From the NCBI GenBank assembly GCA_016290215.1, contig JAEETH010000029.1, forward strand, positions 1-38,748: DNA of 38,748 nt. The letters run 5' to 3'. Position numbers and translations under genes: made by a program. The DNA comes from Bacteroidales bacterium (GTDB lineage Bacteria; Bacteroidota; Bacteroidia; Bacteroidales; F082). Below are positions 16,027 to 25,200 of this stretch, piece by piece. Within the stretch, counting starts at the first letter, position 1, and the number at the start of each line of letters is the position of its first letter. The notes under the pieces are model-generated. The model was not told where the DNA came from. It was given only the letters and a program-made list of their open reading frames with translations, and made no database searches.

Positions 16027-16061
16027 ATTTTTGGCTATATAATGAAAAAGTCCTACCTTTG
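16027..16061 (+). promoter_or_regulatory. Promoter of the ATPase gene with an overlapping third half-repeat
   Basis: The -7 box TACCTTTG is at 16054-16061, 23 bases before the ATG. ATTTTTGGCTAT (16027-16038), a third copy of the repeat arm, covers the region where a -33 element would be, so a protein that binds the arms could repress the gene. Confidence 0.55.
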
Positions 16062-16084
16062 CAGCCAGAAATAATTCTGAAGCA

Positions 16085-17479
16085 ATGCAAATAGTAGGCA
16101 GAAAAGAGGAAATAAAAGAACTTCAAAGAATCTATGATTCAACGAGTTCTGAGTTCGTAGTGGTCTATGGTCGCCGCAGGGTAGGGAAGACTTATCTCGT
16201 CAGGGAGTTCTTCCAAGATAATTTTGTGTATTATGCTACAGGGGTGGCGCGTGGCAACCGGAAAGAGCAGTTGGCCCATTTCCATAATAGACTGATTCGT
16301 TATGGCTCGCCTGACGAACAGGACGTGCCCTCCAATTGGTTTGAGGCCTTTGAAAGGCTTGAGGCCTTGGTCGCGAAATCAAAAAAGAAGCGGAAAGTGA
16401 TTTTTCTGGATGAGTTGCCGTGGATGGATACGCAGAAATCTGAGTTTTTGAAGGCTTTGGAACTGTTTTGGAACGAATGGGCTTCGGCACGCAACGACAT
16501 TGTGCTTGTGGTGTGTGGCTCGGCAGCCTCGTGGATGGTCAATAAGGTCATCAATAATCACGGTGGGTTGCATAACCGCTTGACTTGCAAGATGAAACTG
16601 CTACCGTTTACCTTGTCTGAGACCAAGGAGTATCTTGAAAGCCAGAAGTTTAAGTGGGATAATATGAGTGTGGCGGAGTGCTACATGATTCTCGGAGGTA
16701 TACCTTATTATCTGCATCTGCTTGACAAGAGCCGAAGTCTGGCTCAAAATGTGGACCGCCTTTTCTTCACAGATTCGGCACTTCTGGCTGACGAGTTCGA
16801 CAACCTTTATAATTCACTTTTCTCGAAATCAGAGGATTATGTTCGCATTGTGGAGACCTTGTCGAAGAAGAAATCAGGCTATACTCGCGATGAGATTGCC
16901 AAAGGCTCCAAGCTGAGCAATGGCGGCGGCTTGACGCGGAAACTCATCGCCCTTGAACAGTGCGGTTTCATCCGGAAATACAAGACCATCGGGGAGGTGC
17001 CTTATCTTTATCAGCTTTCGGACAGCTTCACCTTGTTTTATTTCCAGTTCTTGAAAAACGGTGCGTATTCCGACCATGAGACATGGATGCATTTGCTGAC
17101 GACGAGCACTTGCACTTCATGGCGAGGCTTGGCTTTTGAAAGATTGTGTTTTGCTCATTTACAACAGATTAAGCAGAAATTAGGCATCTCTGGCATCCTA
17201 ACCAAGACCTGCTCTTATTATTCAGGGCAAGCCCAGGTTGATATGGTTATCGATCGAGCCGACCGGGCTGTTACGGTGTGCGAAATGAAATTTTCGGAAC
17301 GGCCTTATCTCATCACAAAGGCGGAATGGGATAAGATTGAAACACGCTTGAACGAGGTGCAAAATTACTTCAAGCGTAAGACTTTGTTTTTTGCAATGGT
17401 TACTTCAAATGGCCTTGTAAAGAATAAATATTCAATCAATTATGTTCGACAAGAAATCACTTTAGATGATTTGTTTTGA
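16085..17479 (+). CDS. AAA ATPase with C-terminal PD-(D/E)XK nuclease-like domain (DUF234-type ATP-binding protein)
   Basis: A 464-residue cytoplasmic protein. It has Walker A GRRRVGKT (residues 29-36), Walker B VIFLDE (Asp109, Glu110), a sensor segment VVCGSAASWM (about 142-151) with GGLHNR, a middle winged-helix region (about 250-310), and a C-terminal domain with Glu352, Asp386 and Glu400-x-Lys402, the order and spacing of a PD-(D/E)XK nuclease core. This is the archaeal/bacterial ATPase plus DUF234 architecture, common and often multi-copy in Bacteroidota, with no settled function. The gene has its own promoter and is bracketed by two nearly identical 50-bp repeats. A mobile unit, a defence gene or an autoregulated ATPase are all possible. 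Confidence 0.85.
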   Translation: MQIVGRKEEIKELQRIYDSTSSEFVVVYGRRRVGKTYLVREFFQDNFVYYATGVARGNRKEQLAHFHNRLIRYGSPDEQDVPSNWFEAFERLEALVAKSKKKRKVIFLDELPWMDTQKSEFLKALELFWNEWASARNDIVLVVCGSAASWMVNKVINNHGGLHNRLTCKMKLLPFTLSETKEYLESQKFKWDNMSVAECYMILGGIPYYLHLLDKSRSLAQNVDRLFFTDSALLADEFDNLYNSLFSKSEDYVRIVETLSKKKSGYTRDEIAKGSKLSNGGGLTRKLIALEQCGFIRKYKTIGEVPYLYQLSDSFTLFYFQFLKNGAYSDHETWMHLLTTSTCTSWRGLAFERLCFAHLQQIKQKLGISGILTKTCSYYSGQAQVDMVIDRADRAVTVCEMKFSERPYLITKAEWDKIETRLNEVQNYFKRKTLFFAMVTSNGLVKNKYSINYVRQEITLDDLF

Positions 17480-17481
17480 TA

Positions 17482-17531
17482 TTATTTTTGGCTATCTGAC
17501 CATAAAAATGCGCTCATATAGCCAAAAATAA
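17482..17531 (+). repeat. Right 50-bp repeat bracketing the ATPase/nuclease gene
   Basis: Same arms as 15972-16021: TTATTTTTGGCTAT at 17482-17495 and its complement at 17518-17531, with a 22-base centre. It begins two bases after the ATPase stop codon and may also act as its transcription terminator, although no long T run follows. Confidence 0.85.
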
Positions 17532-17571
17532 TCCATTTTTCTGAAATCATCGCCGTTTTCTCAAAAAACAC

Positions 17572-17579
17572 TACATTTG
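17572..17579 (+). promoter_or_regulatory. Bacteroidota -7 promoter box of the T9SS type B protein gene
   Basis: TACATTTG matches TAnnTTTG and lies 20 bases before the ATG at 17600. Confidence 0.65.
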
Positions 17580-17599
17580 CAATCTCAAAGAATGCTGCA

Positions 17600-19858
17600 A
17601 TGAAGTGTAAACTTTTGCTCATCATAGGTTTTCTCTTTTGCCTTGCCTTCACCGCCAAGGCGACCCACCAGCGTGCCGCCGAAATCACCTACACTTGGAA
17701 GGGAGGCAATGCGTATGAGTTTACGCTTACTACCTATAACGTGCCCAATGCGGCTTGGGAACAACGTGATTCGTTGTATATGGATTGGGGCGACGGCAAC
17801 TCCGGTTATATCCCACGCATCTATTGGACGAATATGGGCGACGACTGCATCAAGAACATCTATAGGCAAACGCATACCTACTCGACCTCAGGAACTTACG
17901 TCGTCAGCATGGAAGATGCCAATCGAAATTATGGCGTTATCAATGTGCCCAACTCGGTGATGGTGCCCATGCATATCGAGACAGAATTGATTATCAACCC
18001 GTTTTTGGGCTACAACAACTCGGTGGAGTTGCTCAATGCCCCCGTCGACAAGGGCTGCGTGGGCAAATTGTTTCTCCATAATCCTTCGGCCTACGACCCC
18101 GATGGCGACAGCTTGAGCTATAAATTGGTGTACTGCAAGGGGCAGGATGGCATGGAGATTCCTGGTTATACCTATCCCCAGGCTTCGCAAACCTTTGAAA
18201 TCGATCCTCTTACGGGTGAGTTGCGATGGGATGCTCCTGTGATGCAAGGCGAGTACAACGTGGCTTTCATGATTGAGGAATGGCGTCACGGCGTGAAGAT
18301 TGGCTCTGTGGTGCGTGATATGCAAATTCTTATCTCTCACTGCAACAATGATTTGCCACAAATCCAATGTGACGACCAATATTGCCTTGTTGCCGGCGAG
18401 CAACTTGATTTCATTATCTCTGCATCTGACCCCGATGGCGACAACGTCACTTTGACCGCTTCGGGTGCTCCTTTCGAGGTGGCGGTGAGTCCTGCTATTC
18501 TCAGCCCCGAGTCGGCTTTTGGTTTGCAGCCACAGATGGAGTTCCTATGGAACACCGTTTATGCCCATATCCGCAACACACCCTATCAGGTGGTGATTCA
18601 TGCCAAGGACGACAGCTCGCCCATCAGCCTGACCAATGTCAAAACGGTGACCATCAATGTGATGGCTCCCAAGGTGCAGAATCTTGTCGCCGAGGTGCAT
18701 GGTCATGATGCCACGTTGTCGTGGACGACTTATCCCTGCTACAACGCAGTGGCTTTGTTGGTCTACCGCAAGGCAGGTTGCGACGGCTATGAACCCGATT
18801 TTTGCGAGACAGGTATCCGTGATGGCTATCAGCTGATGGCCACCTTGAATGACGTTGCTGCCACATCGTATGTTGACCACGACCTTCCGCCAGGCATGGC
18901 CTACGAATACCGCGTCGTGGCGCAATTCCCCGATGGTGCCTTGAGCATTGTCAGCGATGCGGCCTGCGTGACGCTGAAAAACGACAGCCCGTTGATGACG
19001 CACGTCACTAACGACAGCATCGACCTTGTCTCGGGTCAAGTTAGGGCTTGTTGGACTCAGCCGAAAGAGATTGACGAACAATATGTTGCACCGTTCAGTT
19101 ATGCCTTGACCCGTATTCTCGAAGGTGAGACCAATGTCGTTTACGAAGGTGCCGACACGACCTTCCTTGATGCCAATGTGGACTTGGCGACAGTCACGTC
19201 TATTATATACAAGGTGGAGATGCGTGATGCCGTACATCAGTTGGTGGGAACGAGTAATACTGCATCGGCGGTGATGCTTTCGGCGACCAGCAACAATACA
19301 GAAGCCTTACTCAATTGGACGGAGGCCGTGCCATGGCTTGTGGATAGCACGCAAGTGTTTAAGGAGGTCGGCAATAGCTTTGCGAGGATAGCTTCTGTCA
19401 CTGGTTTTTCTTATACCGACGCCAACGTGGAAAGCGACGAAACCTATCGTTATTATGTCCGCACCTTTGGGCATTACACCATTCAAGGCATTATGCGGCC
19501 TTTGGTCAACTATTCCGCTATCAAGACCGTGCGCATTGGGCATGACGAGCCCGTTGATGAGTTCTCGTATGTTTTGCCTAATGTCATCACGCCCAATGGC
19601 GATGGCTTCAACGATGTTTTTGAACCGAAAGTGACGGGAGCAGATTTGATTGTTGGGGCCAAGACGGTCATCTTTAACCGGTGGGGCAACATCCTTTGGG
19701 ACAGCGACGACCCGCTCATCCATTGGGACGGCAAGAACAAACTGACGAAATTGGATTGTCCGCCAGGGACCTATTTCTACATCACCGACATCACCTACAT
19801 CGCTCCGACGGGCGAGGAGAAACTGCACCTGCAAGGTTCAATCACCATTGTCCGATAA
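17600..19858 (+). CDS. Large surface protein with type B T9SS (gliding-associated) C-terminal domain
   Basis: A 752-residue protein. Residues 1-21 are a Sec signal peptide ending TAKA. The first domain (about 22-130) is PKD-like with YMDWGDGNSG. Two DPDGD calcium-loop-like motifs (around 168 and 275) mark cadherin/Ig-type repeats. Fibronectin-III-like stretches follow (about 360-460 and 560-640, with the phrase YEYRVVAQFPDG). The last 100 residues hold PNVITPNGDGFND, IFNRWGN and PPGTYFYI, the hallmark of the gliding motility-associated/T9SS type B sorting domain (CHU_C). It would be exported by the T9SS and attached to the cell surface. Type B substrates often work together with PorP/SprF-like partners; none is seen here. 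Confidence 0.92.
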   Translation: MKCKLLLIIGFLFCLAFTAKATHQRAAEITYTWKGGNAYEFTLTTYNVPNAAWEQRDSLYMDWGDGNSGYIPRIYWTNMGDDCIKNIYRQTHTYSTSGTYVVSMEDANRNYGVINVPNSVMVPMHIETELIINPFLGYNNSVELLNAPVDKGCVGKLFLHNPSAYDPDGDSLSYKLVYCKGQDGMEIPGYTYPQASQTFEIDPLTGELRWDAPVMQGEYNVAFMIEEWRHGVKIGSVVRDMQILISHCNNDLPQIQCDDQYCLVAGEQLDFIISASDPDGDNVTLTASGAPFEVAVSPAILSPESAFGLQPQMEFLWNTVYAHIRNTPYQVVIHAKDDSSPISLTNVKTVTINVMAPKVQNLVAEVHGHDATLSWTTYPCYNAVALLVYRKAGCDGYEPDFCETGIRDGYQLMATLNDVAATSYVDHDLPPGMAYEYRVVAQFPDGALSIVSDAACVTLKNDSPLMTHVTNDSIDLVSGQVRACWTQPKEIDEQYVAPFSYALTRILEGETNVVYEGADTTFLDANVDLATVTSIIYKVEMRDAVHQLVGTSNTASAVMLSATSNNTEALLNWTEAVPWLVDSTQVFKEVGNSFARIASVTGFSYTDANVESDETYRYYVRTFGHYTIQGIMRPLVNYSAIKTVRIGHDEPVDEFSYVLPNVITPNGDGFNDVFEPKVTGADLIVGAKTVIFNRWGNILWDSDDPLIHWDGKNKLTKLDCPPGTYFYITDITYIAPTGEEKLHLQGSITIVR

Positions 19859-19863
19859 AAAAC

Positions 19864-19894
19864 TGTAGGGCTGTCATAATATGGCAGCCCTACA
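19864..19894. terminator. Two-way terminator hairpin between the T9SS gene and gapA
   Basis: TGTAGGGCTG (19864-19873) pairs with CAGCCCTACA (19885-19894), and the stem continues inward as TCATA/TATGG. It lies between convergent genes and can serve both. The same motif family recurs at 26441-26466. Confidence 0.75.
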
Positions 19895-19950
19895 AAATTC
19901 GTTTAATTCGCAAAATTCGCCGTTCTAAAAAACGACATCCATTCGCCGAA

Positions 19951-20958
19951 TCAATATTTCATCATCTCAATCAGGTCGACCATGCGGTTGGAATAACCCC
20001 ATTCGTTGTCGTACCACGACATGATCTTCACCATCTTACCCATCACCATGGTGCTTTGGGCATCGAAGATGCTGCTGTGCGGGTTGTGGATGACGTCGCA
20101 GCTCACGATCGGGTCCTCGGTGTATTCGAGCACACCCTTCATCGGGCCTTCGGCGGCTTCCTTCATGGCGGCGTTGATTTCTTCCTTCGTGGCTTCGGTC
20201 TTCAGCGTGCAGACGAGGTCGACGAGTGAACCGGTGGGCGTAGGAACGCGGACAGCGATACCATCGAGTTTGCCATTCAGTTCGGGGATGACGATACCCA
20301 CGGCCTTGGCGGCGCCAGTGGTGGTCGGGATTTGCGACATGGCGGCGCTACGGGCACGGCGCAGGTCGCTGTGCGGACCGTCGAGGATGACTTGGTCGTT
20401 GGTGTAGCTGTGGATGGTGGTGATGTAACCCTGCTCGATGCCGAAGCGGTCGTTCAACACCTTGGCCACGGGAGCTAAGCAGTTGGTGGTGCAGGAGGCG
20501 TTGCTGACGCATTCCACATCATCAGTCAGGTCGTTGTTGTTCACGCCGACCACGACGGTGGCGTCGATGGCGTCTTTCGAGGGAGCGGAGAGGATGACCT
20601 TCTTGGCACCAGCCTTCAGGTGGTCGCCATAGCCGCCCTTGCTGCTTTCCTTCGAGCGGAACACGCCAGTGGATTCAACCACCACGTCGGGAGTCTTGCT
20701 CCACTTGATGTTCAGGGGAGCGCGCTCAGCCGTGACGGGGATACGCACGCCGTTGACAATCAGAGCGGTCTCGTCATATTCCACGGTGCCAGGGAATTTG
20801 CCCTGGGTGGAGTCGTATTTCAACAAGTGGGCCAGCACCTTGGTGCTTGTCAGGTCGTTGACGCCCACGATTTCTAAGTTCGGACGTTCGCAGATGATGC
20901 GGAACACGTTGCGGCCAATGCGGCCGAAACCATTGATACCTACTTTAATCTTTTCCAT
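19951..20958 (-). CDS. gapA: Glyceraldehyde-3-phosphate dehydrogenase, type I
   Basis: This NAD-dependent enzyme of glycolysis and gluconeogenesis makes 1,3-bisphosphoglycerate from glyceraldehyde 3-phosphate. The 335-residue protein has the usual length. It shows the Rossmann motif GINGFGRIGR at residues 7-16, Asp35 after Asn34 (an acidic residue that favours NAD over NADP), the catalytic motif SNASCTTNC with Cys156, HSYTNDQ, RRARSAA and the C-terminal WYDNEWGYSNR. It is transcribed alone on the minus strand from a promoter at 21000-21007, and it is convergent with the T9SS gene. Confidence 0.97.
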   Translation of the reverse strand: MEKIKVGINGFGRIGRNVFRIICERPNLEIVGVNDLTSTKVLAHLLKYDSTQGKFPGTVEYDETALIVNGVRIPVTAERAPLNIKWSKTPDVVVESTGVFRSKESSKGGYGDHLKAGAKKVILSAPSKDAIDATVVVGVNNNDLTDDVECVSNASCTTNCLAPVAKVLNDRFGIEQGYITTIHSYTNDQVILDGPHSDLRRARSAAMSQIPTTTGAAKAVGIVIPELNGKLDGIAVRVPTPTGSLVDLVCTLKTEATKEEINAAMKEAAEGPMKGVLEYTEDPIVSCDVIHNPHSSIFDAQSTMVMGKMVKIMSWYDNEWGYSNRMVDLIEMMKY

Positions 20959-20999
20959 TTGGTTAGTATGATTTAGTTGTTCGTTTTTGAAAGAAGCCG

Positions 21000-21007
21000 C
21001 AAAATTA
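21000..21007 (-). promoter_or_regulatory. Bacteroidota -7 promoter box of gapA
   Basis: On the minus strand the sequence reads TAATTTTG, matching TAnnTTTG, 42 bases before the gapA ATG. Confidence 0.6.
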
Positions 21008-21219
21008 CCTTTTTTTTTGATTAGTTTGGAATTTCGTCTTTAAAAAACATGAATGGCCATAAATTATCAATAGCTCCTCTGTTAGTCTCACAATTTCTCG
21101 AAGAGTTTTCCTGCGTTTCCCCGAATTTTGTATTTCTAGTTCTTCAGGATTTCAGATTCGGAAGCCGTGAATATCTGCATTCGCAATGCGGAACGATATA
21201 AACCTAATCAAATCCATAA

Positions 21220-21260
21220 AAGGCTGCCTTCATTTTTGAGGGTAGTCTTTGGGGTGGTTT
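21220..21260 (+). other. Gene-free gap 20959-21323 with a weak hairpin
   Basis: The 365 bases between gapA and the next operon hold no gene that I can support. AAGGCTGCCTTC (21220-21231) and GAGGGTAGTCTT (21238-21249) can form a wobble-rich hairpin, followed by a T run at 21258-21264. It has the shape of a terminator but no upstream plus-strand gene to serve. Confidence 0.4.
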
Positions 21261-21296
21261 TTTTGAAGAAAAATATCACGATATGGATGTTATTTG

Positions 21297-21304
21297 TACT
21301 TTTG
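21297..21304 (+). promoter_or_regulatory. Bacteroidota -7 promoter box of the three-gene small-protein operon
   Basis: TACTTTTG matches TAnnTTTG and lies 19 bases before the ATG at 21324. It excludes the longer in-frame reading from 21294. Confidence 0.65.
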
Positions 21305-21323
21305 CATTCGAATAGAAAAGCAA

Positions 21324-21623
21324 ATGTCAGAACGTAACAACATAGAAACCAAAGAGAACGAGGCTGTTCTTAGCAGCGGCGGAGGCTTTACGGCTTTCAG
21401 CTTTGGGAACTATCATATCCGCTTTAAGGCTCCTTACAGCTTAGAACGCTATGTGGATGTTGTAAATTGGGACGACGGTTATCTGGTGGTGCTGGCCAAG
21501 TATAGCCATAAAGTCGAGCCAGAAGAGGAGTACATAGACCTCAAACCCATCCTTGCTGGGTTATATATCGACTCTGTTGCTTTTCTGAAACCTATTAAAA
21601 CCGTGCGTGTAGCTTATGCCTGA
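21324..21623 (+). CDS. Small protein of unknown function, first gene of a three-gene operon
   Basis: A 99-residue soluble protein. The first 22 residues are polar; then come FTAFSFGNYHIRFKAPYSL, WDDGYLVVLAKYSH and a stretch EEEYIDLKPILAGLYID, a compact alpha/beta layout. I do not recognise a named family. It overlaps the next gene by 8 bases. The set of three small overlapping genes ending in a DUF4160-like protein resembles toxin-antitoxin-type cassettes in Bacteroidota; that role is inference. Confidence 0.7.
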   Translation: MSERNNIETKENEAVLSSGGGFTAFSFGNYHIRFKAPYSLERYVDVVNWDDGYLVVLAKYSHKVEPEEEYIDLKPILAGLYIDSVAFLKPIKTVRVAYA

Positions 21624-21837
21624 TATCAAGACTATTGCCGATGAGGCCGACATCATTGTCAACGGATACGCTTTTACCCGTAAGGAAGACGGCATCCATG
21701 TGTTGAATCTGAACAGTCCCGATAAAGCCGTTGTGTTTAGTGAGGATGGCGAGGTGTTGGAAACCACGATGGACGACATTGAGATTTCCATTGCGAGTAC
21801 TTACCTGCAGCAGAACCTGAAATATATGGAGGACTGA
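21616..21837 (+). CDS. Small acidic protein of unknown function, second gene of the operon
   Basis: A 73-residue acidic protein (MPDIKTIADEADIIVNGYAFTR..., then VLNLNSPDKAVVFSEDGEVLETTMDDIE). It begins inside the end of the previous gene and ends three bases before the next, so translation is coupled. Its small size, acidity and position fit an antitoxin-like partner. I do not recognise a named domain. Confidence 0.7.
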   Translation: MPDIKTIADEADIIVNGYAFTRKEDGIHVLNLNSPDKAVVFSEDGEVLETTMDDIEISIASTYLQQNLKYMED

Positions 21838-21840
21838 GCC

Positions 21841-22119
21841 ATGCCAAAGTATTACGATTTTAAGGTGGCGGGTTATTATTTGTATTTTACTTCGTTCTGC
21901 GTGGTGGAATGTATGCACGTTCATGCCAGCGACAAAAAGCTTACTGAGGGAGGCTCTGCCAAGTTTTTCGTGAAGAGCAACGGCGATTCAGTCCTGCAGA
22001 GCCGTGGTATCCTTAATGACCGTGAAATTGCTAAGATTTCCGAGTTTATAAAGGATCATTATCAGGAGATGTACATCCGCTGGACTCAATATAGCAAGAA
22101 AGGTTATTACGAGAAATAA
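21841..22119 (+). CDS. DUF4160-like protein, third gene of the operon
   Basis: A 92-residue protein. The central HVHASDKKLTEGGSAKFFV and the following GILNDREIAKISEFIKDHY match the DUF4160 pattern (a His-containing beta strand, then a conserved helix rich in acidic and basic residues). DUF4160 proteins are small and are often paired with DUF2442 partners in toxin-antitoxin-like cassettes. Here the partner genes are different. The molecular activity is not known. Confidence 0.65.
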   Translation: MPKYYDFKVAGYYLYFTSFCVVECMHVHASDKKLTEGGSAKFFVKSNGDSVLQSRGILNDREIAKISEFIKDHYQEMYIRWTQYSKKGYYEK

Positions 22120-22195
22120 GAAACTTATTGTTTTTCAAATTTCCTCAAAGATCCGAATGAATTTTCCTCAATCATTCGAATTGGGGAAATTTCCC

Positions 22196-22203
22196 TATTT
22201 TTG
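22196..22203 (+). promoter_or_regulatory. Bacteroidota -7 promoter box of the dikinase-like gene
   Basis: TATTTTTG matches TAnnTTTG and lies 19 bases before the ATG at 22223. Confidence 0.65.
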
Positions 22204-22222
22204 CAACCCTTAATAAATAGAT

Positions 22223-25200
22223 ATGTCCGAAACTTTCAAATCACAAGCCCTTGAGGCCAATCTGGCTCAGACCAGATACAAAGATATCTTCATTCCCGAA
22301 GAACACCAACATTTTATCGACCTGTCGGCCAAATACTTCGGCATCAACAAACGCGCCAAGGAGTGTATCACCGAATATCACCATCCTTTGTCGAACCATA
22401 CCTTCGTCACTGAGGAGTTGCGAAAGATGCTCATGGACGACTTCTGGTTCTATACCCGCGACGACATCCCCGCCGATGCGTACAATATCCCCTTGGAGAT
22501 GATGCACAGCCTGCTGAAGCCCGAAGTGCCCACCAAGCTGCGACTCAATATCATCATTACCTTGATGGAGTTTGCCAACAAAGTGATGACGGAATCACCT
22601 AAACATTCCGAATTGATTACGTTGGCTTTCAATATTTTGAATGATTCATTTGAAACCAACAAGGATGTCTTCATCTTGGCCACCAAACACGCTGGTCGCT
22701 ATCTTGACAAGGTGGCGAACGACGAGCATTACAATGCTTCGGCATGCGAATTGCTGCGAAAAATGTTGCAAGAAAACTACCGCTATTGGCAAGAAACGTC
22801 TCAGGTGGAAAACTGGGTGGAAAGCAAACGCCAACTGCTGACCGATGAGGAGGTCAAGAAGGTGAGCGGCGAAATTGGCAAGCCTTATTTCGAGCAATTA
22901 AAGGCTGATTTGGAAGCTGCCGACACTTGGGAAAAACTGACCGACATGCCCAACTTCGAACAGGTGGCCAAACGCTTCACCGAGTCGGAGCAGGCTTTCC
23001 CGCATTTCATCACCAAGTTCCATTATGTATTCTTCCTGCTGCATCTGCCAGGTATGGAGAACCAGCGTGAGCGACTCATCTGGAACATGGACCGCATGAT
23101 GCGCGACGCCATCGACGAGATGCCGCAAGAGCAGCTGATACCTTTCATCGACACGATTTTCGACCTCGCTGAGGAGCTACGCAAGGACTACATGTCGGCA
23201 GTGCTCGACTTCCAGCTTACCCTTGGCTTGAAAATCATCGACGTCGACCAGACCGAGATGAAGGAAATCGTCAATTACTTCGAGAAGAAACTCATCGCTT
23301 TCGGCTTCGTAACGCCGGGCAATGTGTTTGTCGGAGAAGATTGGCAACTTTCTGTGGATGAGAATCATATCAAGAACATCCGCGTGTGGCTCGAACTCAT
23401 CGAACATGCCAAGTCACCGATGGAGAAACTGCTGTCCGCTTTGATTGTCAACCTGAAATTGGGTGGCATCTTCCTCAGCGATACCGACCTCTTCCAGCGC
23501 GAAATCACCAAGGTCTTGAACTCCAACATCACACCTTATTATAAAAAGGTGAAACAGCTGACGCGCATCTTCCCCGTTTATTTCAACGAAATCGGTGCCG
23601 AGGGCGAAATCCGCAATGTGACCACCAACATGGACGAGATTTCGGGCCGTCAAGACCAATTGGTGCATTTCCTCCGCAAACAGGTACACACCGAAAGCAA
23701 CAACACCTTGATAGCCTTGACCTTCGACGTGTTCAAGTTCTGGAGCGACGGCAACCTCGACCTGCTGAAACCCATCTTACCGAATAACGTCTTTGAAAGC
23801 ATCGACAAGGAAAGCACTTGGTTTGTTCACGTCCACAACCTCGTGCAGATGATGTGCGAAATCTCGTGCCTCAACCCTGAGGATGTGCTGATGCTTTCGC
23901 GTGACGACTATGAGAACCTTATCGCTTCGGCGGCCCGACGCATGGAGTTGGGAGAAGACCTCTACCAGCGCGAGCGCGCCCGTTTGATGGACATCCGCGA
24001 CTTATATGCCTATCTTCGTGAGAAATACAGCTTCGAGTCGGTCAACATTTTCAGCTCGTTGCGCAGTTTCCCCTTCATCCCCGACGAGGAAATCGACGAG
24101 TTCGAGGAAGCCTATAAGAAGAAAGACTTTGCCAAGTCGTTGACCATGATCTATGCCTTCATGGACAGGCTCAAGACCGTGATTTTCAACCCAGAACAGA
24201 GCGAGGGTTGGGAAAACATCTACCACAAGCGCCATATCGCCATCGGCATCCCGTCAATGTACGGCACCTACCGTGAGAACAAGTTCGAGGCCATGGGTTT
24301 GACCTTCCGCTTGGAGCGTGTGGCCACCCAACTGATGGAAAAAGTGGTGCAGAGCATCAACCTTGAATACATATCGGAACGCACACTGAATCAGATCTAC
24401 AGAATCCTTGAATACTTCCGCAATGGCCTCGAACTCGATGGCATCACCAACCAGAGTCTCAATTCGAAACTCGACATGCTGCGTTATAGTCTGACTTCAC
24501 GGAGCTTCTCTTTCGGCCAGTATATCAACATCTTCCAGTTCATCGCTGAGGACGTGCGGCGCATCATCATCAAATATTTCCTGAAGTCGTACGAATATCC
24601 GCTGAAGATAGTTATTCCTCAATTATTCGACCCCGAAGGAAAACTCAGCGAGCGCGAGACGGTGGCTTTAATCAGCAGAAAATCAGAGGAATTTCACCGC
24701 GACCTGCTTTCCGACGCCTTCCTGATGCAGCCTTTGGACAACTTCATCGGGCGCATCCTCACTTCCTTGCGCAACATGGAAACCACGCTTAACGCGAAAC
24801 TCATCAGCGACATCATGACCTACAACTCGGAGATGCTGATTTGCCCCTTCTGGGAAGTGACTCCGATGATGGATAACCAAGTGTTTATTGGCAACAAGGC
24901 TTACCATCTGAAGAACCTCTACCTGCACGGAATGCCTGTGCCTCCTGGCTTTGTCATCACCACTGAGACCTTCCGCCGCAACGAGACCATCAACACCATT
25001 CCTGAGCTACGGACTGAAATCCATGGCATGATTCGCAAGCACATTGAGGAGCTGGAAAACATCTCGGGGCGCAAGTTCGGGAAGCCCGAGAATCCGCTTC
25101 TCGTTTCGGTGCGTTCGGGCACGGCCATTTCCATGCCAGGCGCGATGGACACGTTCTTGAATGTGGGTCTGAACGACGAAATCACCGAAGCCATTGCGCA

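Noticed and set aside
21008..21219. Small RNA gene upstream of the three-gene operon
   Set aside because: No promoter box in the right place and only a wobble-rich hairpin; not enough support.
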